Shown here piece by piece: positions 52,546 through 62,946 of a stretch of 64,000 nt of DNA (the stretch's first letter is position 1; every line of letters starts with the position of its first letter). Location: positions 112,007,388 through 112,071,387 of the forward strand of contig OY829326.1 in NCBI GenBank assembly GCA_963691655.1. Direction: 5' to 3'. Under the pieces are notes generated by a model that did no database searches, was not told the origin of the DNA, and saw only the letters and a list, made by a program, of their open reading frames with translations. This DNA comes from Toxonevra muliebris (lineage: Eukaryota > Arthropoda > Insecta > Diptera > Pallopteridae). Position numbers and translations under genes: made by a program.

Positions 52546-55500
52546 AAAAGAAGCTAAATCTAGCTACAAAATCGCTAAAATGGCAACACTTTACTTCTTG
52601 GCACTGTAATTGAGGATCCCTCTAAGTACTAACTCTGACCATTTTGTTTTAAAAAATAAAAAATAAATAATTTTTTTATTAATACCTACCTATATATTAC
52701 AAAAAATGCACGAACTGTGGCTGTCTGGTCTGGCCGTGGCTGTTATAATCTCTAGAGTTATTCACTTACTAGCAATAATTAAATAAAATTTACAAATTTG
52801 ATAAGTATAAGCAAAGCTTTCTTATCAAAAATATTTATTTGTGGAAAGCTTTTATTATTATTCATCACTTCGTTCATAGCTCTTTTCGTTTGCCAATTAA
52901 CCCTTTTCGTGTTTTGATTGAAAAATGATTCTAAAAATCTGAGAGTGTTTTTAAGGTGAGAAATGCGAATATAAAAAAATTGATATATGCCGGCCTATCT
53001 AGGCATTAGAGGCTGTCCAATGTTTTGGACAGGAACCAGCAATGGCTAAAAGAATGTTCAAGAAACTTGTATTTTTTCAATTAAATTATGATTTAAAAAT
53101 ATGTTTTTTATGCTTATTTTAATATGAAAGCACATTTATTTTTTAAAAAACATGATTTAATTTCGATTAAGTGAGGAATAAAAAAGATAAAAATTTGTAA
53201 GCTATAAAATAATAGCTGTGTTTTATTCGCCACTTGCTTCTAGTTATGTATAACTAGCAGCGATAATTGTATGGGAAAACAGCAACAAAGCGGCACAGAT
53301 AACACGTATAATTATAGCTGTTATGTATACTTAACAAGTTGCTTAACTACATCAAATTCTATTGTGAACTGCTAATAGTGACACAAGAAGCATGACAGTT
53401 GGCAAAAAACAGGAAAAGGAAAATATTTGAAATGTCTGGCGGTAAAAATAAGTTAAAATCATCGTTAAATATTCTTATAAAGAGTAAAAACTGAAAACAA
53501 TGCCCGCGATCGACCGCAATGACTGGGATCCATTAAAATGTTTCAGCTTTAGCTGCTGCGCAGTTTCATTGTGAATAACATTATAACAAACAAGAGACTT
53601 AACAACTTGGTCGTTTTATTCGCACATGTGTAGCATGTAACGTTCAATATGTTTAGGCAAAGTTCTTTAAGTGACAGAAAGCATATGCACGTATAATTCC
53701 AGCTGGCTCGTCGGCAATTGGGGTGGAGTTCTTGCTTAAAATCATCTAATGCTATCATATCTACAGCAGTACAATTTTAAATTTACGTGCATAATAAGGG
53801 GGAGAGTATAGAAGGATAGGAAAGATCTAGATAAAAAAAAGGATAGATTAAAAGAAAACAGAGAAGAAAAAGAGAGAAGCTGGGGACCTATTTTTCTATT
53901 TAAAACATTGTTGTTGTTGTGTTGCATGTTGAAGTTGCAACATTTGCCCTCCCTACCATGATCCTGTAAAAAACCAACAAAATAAACATTTATATGGATC
54001 CCACATCACAATCTCTCAACGACCTAAATACTTATTGAAATCAAAAGAATATGATTTAAAACATTATAATATTTATTGTATATGTAATTAAAATTAAGAT
54101 AAATTCAGAGTAATTCAGTTGCATATTAAAACTAAATATATTATAGGTACATATATCAAAAAAGAGAATTGAAAAGAAGTAGATGGTTAATTAAAAAACG
54201 CAGATACTTAATTCAAAAAAAAAATATATAAAAAAGATTTATAATACAAAAAGTACCAAAACGCATGTAAAATTGTACTTATGTACTTATATAAAAATTT
54301 TATCCGAAATGTAAATAAAAAAAAAAATATACGAAAAATGGTTTATGTGTTTGACCGAAAGAAGTAAAAGAAAAATAAACAAAAGCTCACTGAGCAAAAA
54401 TATCTCTCCTCTATCAACAACAATAAAAAATGTTAACAAACAAAAAAAAAAGCACACACTCACTCAATTCTGCTGCACTCCAACGATGAAAGATCTTTCA
54501 AAGAGCGGCTGCTTCGAAGTAACGGAGATGGCTGGAGAGAATCATTAATATTGCTGTAATTGAAAAGAGAGAACTTTGACAGAGACGAGGTTGTTACCCA
54601 TTCTCAAAACCATATATGTAATTAGATACGATTCCTTCGAATCTATCTATCTTTCACTTATTTCGTTCTTTTTACACAGTGGGATATGAAAAATTATTTA
54701 GTGATTAAAATTTATTACAGGCACTTGTGGAAAAAAAATCATTAAAATTTATTACGAAAAGCACAATGTTCAATTATGATCAATGCACATTTATCGCATG
54801 CGATAAATTTGCATAGGCATGTATGAGCGTATAAACAAATTACACTCTTTTTTTTTTTTTTAAGTATTACTAATATTTAATTTCTGTTTCACAAGCACAT
54901 GTTTTTAAATTGTTCACTACCACTTTTTCATATTGTAGAAATTAGATTGAATTATTAATTATGAATTCTCTTAATATTTTAGACTTTAAAATTTTAACAT
55001 ATAATGCGTTTCTAAATTATTACACCCGAACTTAAATTTCCTTCACACACTTTAAATTATTACACCCGATCTTATTTTTTTTTCACAATTTAGCAACATT
55101 TTATAATATACATGGTTGGTATCATATATATATTTATTTTACATACAAATTTTTTTGTTGTTTTTTTTTTTTTTTTGTAATATTGGGGTATATTAATTTT
55201 AATGTATGGCATATACCATTAAAGCATTTTTTTCACTTTTGTGGGTTTTTTTCAAATTATATTTATATATGTAAGTAATTATAGATAATTTTCACTATTT
55301 CTTAAACGTTTTGGGCCTAAAATTATGAACACTGCTTATTTTCACTGTCTGCTCGCTTACACCACCATCTAGTCTGACATGTAGCTAACTGGACTTTTTC
55401 CTCCAACAATCACCTCATCACCAATTCTCCATAAATATATATATGTAAGTATACCTATGTATACATATATATATATACGTATATATATGTATATACCTAT

Positions 55501-56170
55501 GTATACATATTATAAATTATATGATATGGTATTTTTATGGGGCCAAATCTACATGAATAAAAAGATTAAATCCAATTTTCATTAGATTTGGAATAATTTG
55601 AAAATTCAATAGAAAATTTACCGTTTTAGGAAGTGACACCATGGACTAAAAGTGATATCTTCCTGATATCTTTCGCAAACGCTCCAAAAATTAAAATTTC
55701 CACAATTCTGGGTGAATTGGTATCTATGGATATATGATGATGTCTATAAAATTACATATATTTAAATTTATTTAAAGAAAACAGGGTTTTTATATGCGTA
55801 TGAACACATTTGTAGTTGACTTACTTGTGCAATTGTAGAAGTACAGTTCACAGGAACAAAAAGGAAGATCATCTTAAAGTAGAACTTTCTTTGAACGGTG
55901 CAGGATCGTGAAAGATCGAGACCTTTTAATTTTGCAACCAAGTAAGCTCGTATTCACTCAGTGAATCAGCAAAATTGAACATATAACATCATATTTCCAA
56001 GAGAGGTATATTAGAATTTGGAGATAGATACCAGAAAAAGGATTCATGATTGATTTTTTTCAAACAAACTGACTAACAGAGGGCGCCACTTACATACTGA
56101 TAATACAGTGCAGATTATAAAGAAAAGGAAGCAAACAGAATAAGTTTTGGCTACAAGCGCTACTACACAT
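52546..56170. other. Gene-poor A+T-rich interval
   Basis: It holds a two-unit 40-bp tandem repeat at about 55013-55092 (TAAATTATTACACCCGA), TA-rich microsatellites at about 55434-55510, and a perfect CTGTCCAA-TGTT-TTGGACAG hairpin at 53013-53032. Frames such as 54345-54548 do not resemble known proteins. Confidence 0.45.
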
Positions 56171-56209
56171 GTTAAACTGACTGGCGAATAAAACACAGCT
56201 AATATTTAT

Positions 56210-56803
56210 ATTTCTTCTTTTTCCGCACAAAAAAGAACATCGTAGAACATTGGAACGCGATCAAATTTGAGTACACCCATCATAACATGGTGCGCAAATA
56301 CCACTCTTACCTTATCCACTGTGGAAGTTTTGAAGCTTGAGTTGCCTTTCTATAGTATGTATTGCTTGGTGTAGTGATTTGCTTCCACAAAAAAGTCTTC
56401 TGATAAATACTTTTGAAAGTACGAGTATGAAGTACCAATTTCAAGCAAGTCATTGTCAACAATTGTTTCAAAACTAATGCTTTCCAAAGTTTCCCTTACA
56501 TGAACTCTTCTCCACCTAATATATATTTTTTTAAGTACATTCCACTCGTTTATTGCATGCATTTGGAGATTGTTCTGTCAATAAGGTGGAATCATCGATT
56601 GTGATACCGATAGCATCAAGATGTTCAGAGGAAACAAAAGGCAAATCTGCTTCCTCAATCTCCTCAATAAATTCTTCTGCCTTAACATCTGTTTCCTTTT
56701 TTGTGGGATCTTTTAAATGGAACTGTCGCGTATCAATGTCATTGTCCTCTCTATCCCCAGATTTATCTTCGATTTTCTATATTATTATTTTTTGCAGCCA
56801 TTT
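56210..56803 (-). pseudogene. piggyBac-like transposase N-terminal half, second lineage
   Basis: Reading the minus strand from an ATG at about 56803 (MAAKNNN), an acidic leader follows (KKETDVKAEEFIEEIEEADL, then PFVSSEHLDAIGITIDD). Then, after frame changes, come SYSYFQKYLSEDFFVEANHY (compare the YFxxYFxDExxxxIxxxTNxY block) and VFAHHVMMGVLKFDRVPMFY (compare the piggyBac GIxxxMGxxKxPRxxxYW block). It breaks off near 56215, before the catalytic Asp residues. At least two frameshifts and one stop. It differs from the remnant at 16.1-16.7 kb, and no TTAA ends could be paired. Confidence 0.65.
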
Positions 56804-58075
56804 CCTATAAAAACGTTAATTAACAAAACACAAAGCAAACCAAAAATTGGACAAATGGATTTCCACAGTCAAAGTCATGAGATTTTTTTTTTTTTTTTTT
56901 ACAAATTTTTACCACTAAATCATTACATAATGCTGCACAAATAGTTACGATTTTTCCAGCAATGGTCCGAGCACTGAGAATAACTGAAACTTTCATTTAA
57001 AAATTGATTTTCAAAATGACAAAAATACACATTCACTAAAAGTTGAACAAATTAAGCTAGACTGCCAACAAACCAGCACACACAACTTTTTTTTTTAAAT
57101 AAATAGGCTTCCATAAATTAAAAAATTTGATAAAAAGAGAATTTCGATAAAATGGCATATTGAAATAAATGCTTCAAAGTGATTGTCCAATATATTGGAC
57201 AAAATCACACATAAAGCAGAAAATTTGTTTTTCTAAAAACACAAAATTTCATTGCTTATGCTTTGGCGAAGATCTTTGTAAGTACAACTGCACTTCGTAT
57301 GTAACTTGCAGTGTGGCCAACTCAGCGTTTTTCCCACTAAATTTAGTGCTTTTTGAAAACTAAAACGAGGAAGAAGTGACTAAGCGGTCAGCGGGTTTTT
57401 TAGCGCATTTTTTAGCGCGTTTTTTTTTCAATTTAAAAGACAATAAATGCTTCGCTAAATAATCCATTTCCAGAATAATCTAACAACATTTTTTATCGAA
57501 ACAATGAGTAATATTCTAAACCAAAGTTCGTGACCGTAAGTCGCTCAATTCAAAAAATTCTTTATTTTACACCCCCGAGTTTTTCCTCAAAATCTGGTTG
57601 AGTTTCTTCAATATTTTATGCGAATATTAAAATAAATTTAAAAAAATAATATATCCAGAACTCTTAATTCTTACAGTTATCCTTAAGTTTTCCAATGGGG
57701 CATAATGTCTGCTATAACCTTTGTAACCAGGAGTTATAGCAAAGCCAATTTAAGGCGATGACGCTGCATGTATACAATTCACTCATTGAGAGCCAGCATC
57801 CGTATTTTGAAGAGAACTCAAATAAAATGGAAACCGTAACTCCCATTTTATTTAAGTTTTCGAATATAACCGGGACACACAATCTCAGGGTTAACGAGGT
57901 TAAAATAAGACAAATACGAATTAACGGTTTTGTAAATTTAGGCTCTTCGCACGTATCAGATAAAGCTATTGTTCGATGTATGCGCGTTCTTATATTTTGT
58001 TTCTGCATAAACTTATTTTTGTGGATTAGCTAATGTTAGTTAACATTTCTAGAATATTATTTCTATTATTAGCTA
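56804..58075. other. Intergenic interval, no recognised gene
   Basis: 57758-58033 on the plus strand and 57712-58008 on the minus strand are overlapping open frames of about 95 residues. Neither resembles a family I know. A TTGTCCAA-TATA-TTGGACAA hairpin lies at 57183-57202. Confidence 0.4.
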
Positions 58076-58076
58076 A

Positions 58077-60255
58077 TAAGGTAAATGCAGCTAATTCCGT
58101 GCCACTAAGACATTTTGATCATTAAAAAGATATTGTTATCATGCCAACGGTACCAAGATAAAAATTTTGGGTTTTATGTGATACTTGACTTTTTTTTTAG
58201 TTATAAGTTTAATTATTTAAGTATTTTTACAATTCGAATCATTTATTTTCAATTCAATTTCAAAACCTTTATTTGCCGCTAATTCCGTGCTAAATTTTTG
58301 TCAGTAAAACTAATTGAGTGCTAATGCGAATATAAATTCGTTGGAAATTTAATGAAGGAAGATTTGAGTGATTCCTAAGCCTTTTCTTGTAAAAAATAAA
58401 ACAGATTAAAGAAAATTTATATATTTTTTTACTCAAAAAACTGAGAAAACGTAACAATAAAAAAATGTAAGAAAATTAGGTAGCTTCTAGCGTATCAACT
58501 TTTTAAAAAGTATATTAAAAATGTTGCTATATATAAATACTAGAGGTGATCGAATTTATCTTAACAGATAAGAATTTGATGTCTGAAGCAAAGTTGTTAA
58601 GCGCAAAGAGATAAACAATTTTTGGATATACATTTTTCCTTTACTCCCACCCTTCCTTTCAAAAATTGGGTTTTATACCCCCTTTTACGATAAATGGCCG
58701 TTGAGAAAACTATTATACTGTCTTTGGAGAATTCTGTGGCAGAAACACAAGCAACAGACAGGAATTCTGAAACTCTTTGGCTTGCAGTGGAATTCCCTTC
58801 AAAAATACTTCGTACCAATATCGTCTTGGTGGACCATTCCCAAAATTATTTGGGCAATTCAGCTCCTTCATTAACCCTCTAGCTCCCAAGCGTGTCTCTA
58901 GACAGACGTTATTAAAACGGGTGTAATTAGCACCTTAATAGTTTTTTGTTGCAACATTTTATCATATCGTTTATAGAATTTACAGAAGTTAGCGACAGTC
59001 AAAGTCAAAAATTTGTGAAGAACAAAAGTAATTTTGATTGAATTTGAGATAAAAATAAAAAAATAAAATAAAAGTAAATAAATAAAATACTTCTCGTCAT
59101 ACTAGCCAGATAAAAAACTAGTTATGAGTAGCAAAGATTTGAACTTTTTCTTCAAAGTGTTTAATTACTTAAAACAAATTATTAAAAAGTTTGTTCAAAA
59201 AGAAATACATACTTTTAGGCATTCAATCTTTCCGGCTTCATAAAACCCCGCCCATTAAATTTTTTAGGGGTTTAAGATCTGCTTTTTACATCATTTATCA
59301 ATATACATTTTTTTTAAATCAATCAAAAATTTGGGAACTAGAGGGTTAAGTTAGCGACACAACCTACTAGCTGTCCTTTAGTTATTGGAAAACCTATTTC
59401 GGCCAAATGATGAATCTATTTTACAACACTTTTGTGTGTATTTATTCTTTATCCGCTTGCAAACTTGATATAGGCGCTGTTGAAATAAAATAGCACGTAA
59501 TTACCTGATTATGGTTGTTAATTACGGCATATAGAACGTGAATCTATTTCCGTTCTATGTGATTCTACTCCAAGAGCCAATTAGAAAAATAAATTTAAAT
59601 GAAAATACATTTGCTTATCCATTTTTTTTTAAATGCTGAAGTTATATATCCGTAAATTTAATAAAATCCCAAAATATAAGTGATTTAGAAAGGAGACATT
59701 CTATAATTTTTAATCTAATTTTTGCTAATTATGTAAACTTTACAACTAAAAAATAACAATATGGTTGTTAATATGATATAACGGAATTAGATCCCAAGTA
59801 TATTTATGGTTCATATTATTGACCGGAATAAGCAATTAGATTCACGTGCAAAAGTAAATGCAGCTAATTTCGTGCCATTACTAAATGCAGATTTTAGCTT
59901 TTGTTATGCTTCAAAATAAAGATGACATCAAATCTGGTCAAACTAGTAAAATAAAAATAGATTTATACTTACAAATAACTCTTAATAGTCTTATCCAAAT
60001 TATGCTGCTTCATTACGCGAAACAATAAAACTTGCCCACTTTATAAGGATTTTTGATAAAGTGATAAACTAATGAAGATTTTTATAAAACTAACGAGATT
60101 TAAGTAGTGAAAATACAGGTACACAATGTTTTAAGTATAGTAAACAACCTCAAATAAAAATATTTTTGGAAAGTATACGAGATTTCTTATTTTACTTCTT
60201 TTAGTAAAATAGTACGGAATTACCCACTAGCACGGAATTAGCTGCACTTACCTTA
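58077..60255. mobile_element. Unclassified TA-flanked TIR element with internal end-like repeats
   Basis: TA (58077) then AGGTAAATGCAGCTAATTCC; the right end reads GGAATTAGCTGCACTTACCT then TA (60254-60255). The inverted repeat is at least 24 bp with one mismatch. The core word GCTAATTCCGTGC recurs internally at 58277 and, as GCTAATTTCGTGCC, at 59862. An ACGGAATTA word lies in reverse orientation near 59792 and 60213. The TA target suggests the Tc1/mariner superfamily. No transposase could be read in the 2175-bp body, which also contains a TTAA-flanked MITE. Confidence 0.68.
58871..59349. mobile_element. TTAA-flanked piggyBac-type MITE, 471 bp, nested
   Basis: TTAA at 58871-58874 then CCCTCTAGCTCCCAA; the right end reads TTGGGAACTAGAGGG then TTAA at 59346-59349. 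The 15-bp TIR has one mismatch. It sits inside the element at 58079-60253. The small frame ending at 58882 runs into its left end and is not a gene. Confidence 0.85.
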
Positions 60256-60333
60256 TTAGGTGAAATTTTTATTCTATTATGAGTGAATCTCGCTGTATAT
60301 TTTGTTTGTGTAATACTCAATTTCTAGTATATT

Positions 60334-60870
60334 AAGGGGGTTCAAAAAATCGATTTTTTTTTTATTTCATAAATCGTTAGTAAAACTATTGAAAAATATG
60401 TTCGCGAAATTTCAAAATAAAATTCCGACTCGTTCTATTGTTATAAGCCATTAAAGTGAGTAGCTCTCCTTCAGGCAACGAGCGCGCCACGTTTTTCAAA
60501 CGCGTTTTCCTCAAAACGATTTTTTTGAGCTTGCGTACACGCTAGTTTGAAAAGTTTTCAACCGATCGTTTTGAAAATTGGCACTTACTTTCTTCATAGT
60601 ATTGCGCTCTATATGAACCTAAAATTGGAATATTATCATTATTTAAAATAATTTTTTTTTTGCAAAAACAGTTGTAAAAAATGGCAAAAAAATCATGATT
60701 TTTTGTTGTGACCCCTGTAAGAAAATAAATTTTTCTTTTTTTTTTATAGCATTTAGGTTCATATAGAAGAGAGATATGTAATAATAGTACACTCCAACCT
60801 CGTTTTATTTCAGAGGAAAATTGCGGTTTCCAGAATGTACGCAAAATGGTGAGTCTGATTGTGACAATAT
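60334..60870. repeat. TTAAGGGG-starting repeat with an inner hairpin
   Basis: The stretch starts TTAAGGGGGTTCAAAAAATC. Inside it, TCTATATGAACCTAAA (60608) is inverted as TTTAGGTTCATATAGA (60748). The right border could not be set. The style resembles stretches at 28100 and 36060. Confidence 0.45.
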
Positions 60871-62490
60871 GGGGTCGCTAAGATCTTCGGTGTTTAGAAT
60901 ATAATCTCTTTGCCAAAGATCAGATTATCATATGCGTTCAAATTCTAGAAACCTACCACGTAACTTGCTTCAGAGAAAAACATGGCCAGTTGGAGAGTTT
61001 CTTTGATGTTCGACTGTTGGTAAACCGCCTAATAGTAGTGCCAATTTAATCTGGTATTAACACTGAGTCACGACCTAAGAATTTATGCCATTTTATTTTA
61101 ATACTCATTCAATACTAATAAAAAAGGAAAGGAAAAAAGCAAAATAAGATTTCTTATCTATAGTCAGTATTGATTCTGAAATGAGAAAGAAAACGATAGA
61201 GATAAGAAAATATTTAAAAAATTGTTGAATAGTATAGATAATAAAATTTATTTTTTTTTCCGATTTTTTCGGATAGTAATTGACTACTGTGGTTTTTGTA
61301 GGTTCTGAAATGACATAACTAATTTACTGGCAGGCCAATATTTATGAAATTTTACGAAATCTATATCGGTTGTCAGAAGTTCTTTGAACTTAACGAACAG
61401 TTACAAGCAGTAGTAGATGATCCAGAAGAGGACAATGAGGGCTGCAGTCTTGTGCAAGAAATCAAAATCTTTTTTCAGTGTTACTGTTTATCTTATATAC
61501 TTCAACCACAAATAATAAAAGTTGGAAACTCAAAATAATTGGTATGTTTTTCGTTTTATTTTACCCCTTTATTTCTACCGAGTTTACTTATATTTTTCCA
61601 GTTTTTGAAACAAAAAACCTTTTTAACAATAGCCTAGTTGCTGATATGGTTTTAAGTCTAGTTTTTATCTGAGTTCTGGGCTGAGTTTTGATCTGAATAT
61701 CAAATTTTGTGATCTGACATTTGGTTCAAATAATGGTTTGAGCTCGGCACTGATTTTTGGTTTAAATATTGGATTGAGTTCTGGTCTTAATATCAGTCCC
61801 ACGTTTGGCCAGATTTTAGAACTGAGTTTGAGTCTGGTTAGTAAATTTTAGTCTAAATTTTAGTTTGAATTTTGGGCTGATTTTTTATTTGAATATTAAT
61901 CTGAATGTGGTCTAATTTTTCACTTGAATATCAATCTGAGTACTGGATCGAGGAAACATGTTTGAGATCCAACGTGAAAGAAATGAGTTAATGGAATAGT
62001 TAATAGTTTTTCAACTATTTTTTAGAAATCTTATAATCCCAAAATATTTTAATTCAATATTGAATGTATTCCATTTATTTAGCTTATTTACTCCACTCCA
62101 AATACTAAATCCATAAAGCCATCGGCAGTCAACAATTGTGTGGCGATTCCGTGTTACGTAGTACGGAATCATCAATTGTCGCCGTCGTAAAGGTAGTGGA
62201 TAATCTTGCTGGGTAATTCTGTATCAAAAATCTATCTCGTGTTTTTCCTAAATGATTTAAGAATGCATTTAGGGATGATTTTCTAAGCTGCCCCAATTTA
62301 AAAACTGCAGCTTTTTCTCCTTGAAGAGTAAAAAATTGTATAGAAATCATTTTGTATTGCATAAAACGTTTACGTACAAATACGTTAAATCGTACAAATA
62401 TACATAAAATTTTCCATTATATTATGAAGCAAATGTTTTCAAATTGCTCTACATATGGACATATATATATATATATATACATTTTTATGT
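60871..62490. other. A+T-rich interval with degenerate repeat copy C
   Basis: 61640-61960 belongs to the degenerate TTTTAGTCTAAATTTTAGTT-type repeat also seen at 21.7 and 27.0 kb. The minus frame at 62129-62362 (77 residues) has no family resemblance. A TA microsatellite is at 62460-62479. Confidence 0.45.
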
Positions 62491-62491
62491 G

Positions 62492-62946
62492 CAGTACTGT
62501 GCAAAACAAAAGCAACACGTCTTGGCATACCATACTGATTACGTTTTCATGCATTTTGTTAATTTTTATTTAAAAGAAATGGCATTTAATTTGTTCATAA
62601 ATTATTAACTTATATAGAATTAAAATAAAAGGGGGAAATGGCACCCAAGAAGACTTTGTCATCAAGCTGACAAAGTCAATGCCTAGCAGATGTGAAGCAA
62701 TGAATGTAAATAAGGAATATCATAAAATTGTTGCTTTTGTTTTGCATAAGTGCATATTTCTTTGACTTTTTTGAAATAATTAATTTTTTTGAAATTTTTT
62801 TCAAACTTTTAAGTTTCCCATTACATAATTTTGTAATTTAAGAACAAAGTAAATCCACTTTTTTTTAAATAAAAATTAACAAAAGTCATGAAAACGTAAT
62901 CAGTATGGTATGCCAAGATTTGTTGCTTTTGTTTTACACAGTACTG
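62492..62946. mobile_element. 455-bp MITE with about 80-bp terminal inverted repeats (Tc1-like)
   Basis: The left end CAGTACTGTGCAAAACAAAA, then GCAACACGTCTTGGCATACC, is inverted at the right end down to TTTTACACAGTACTG. Pairing runs about 80 bp each side. The loop carries a perfect hairpin, GACTTTGTCA-TCAAGC-TGACAAAGTC (62654-62679). The CAGT start and the TA after the right end fit Tc1/mariner; the left flank is TG rather than TA. No coding sequence. Confidence 0.85.

Noticed and set aside
40981..54500. Shared 14-base palindrome TGAAAGATCTTTCA at 40981 and 54487
   Set aside because: It is a single short palindrome with unrelated flanks. Two occurrences in 64 kb are not enough to infer a family.
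57712..58033. Overlapping frames of 98 and 91 residues on opposite strands
   Set aside because: Neither shows a recognisable motif or splice context. Overlap on both strands suggests chance.
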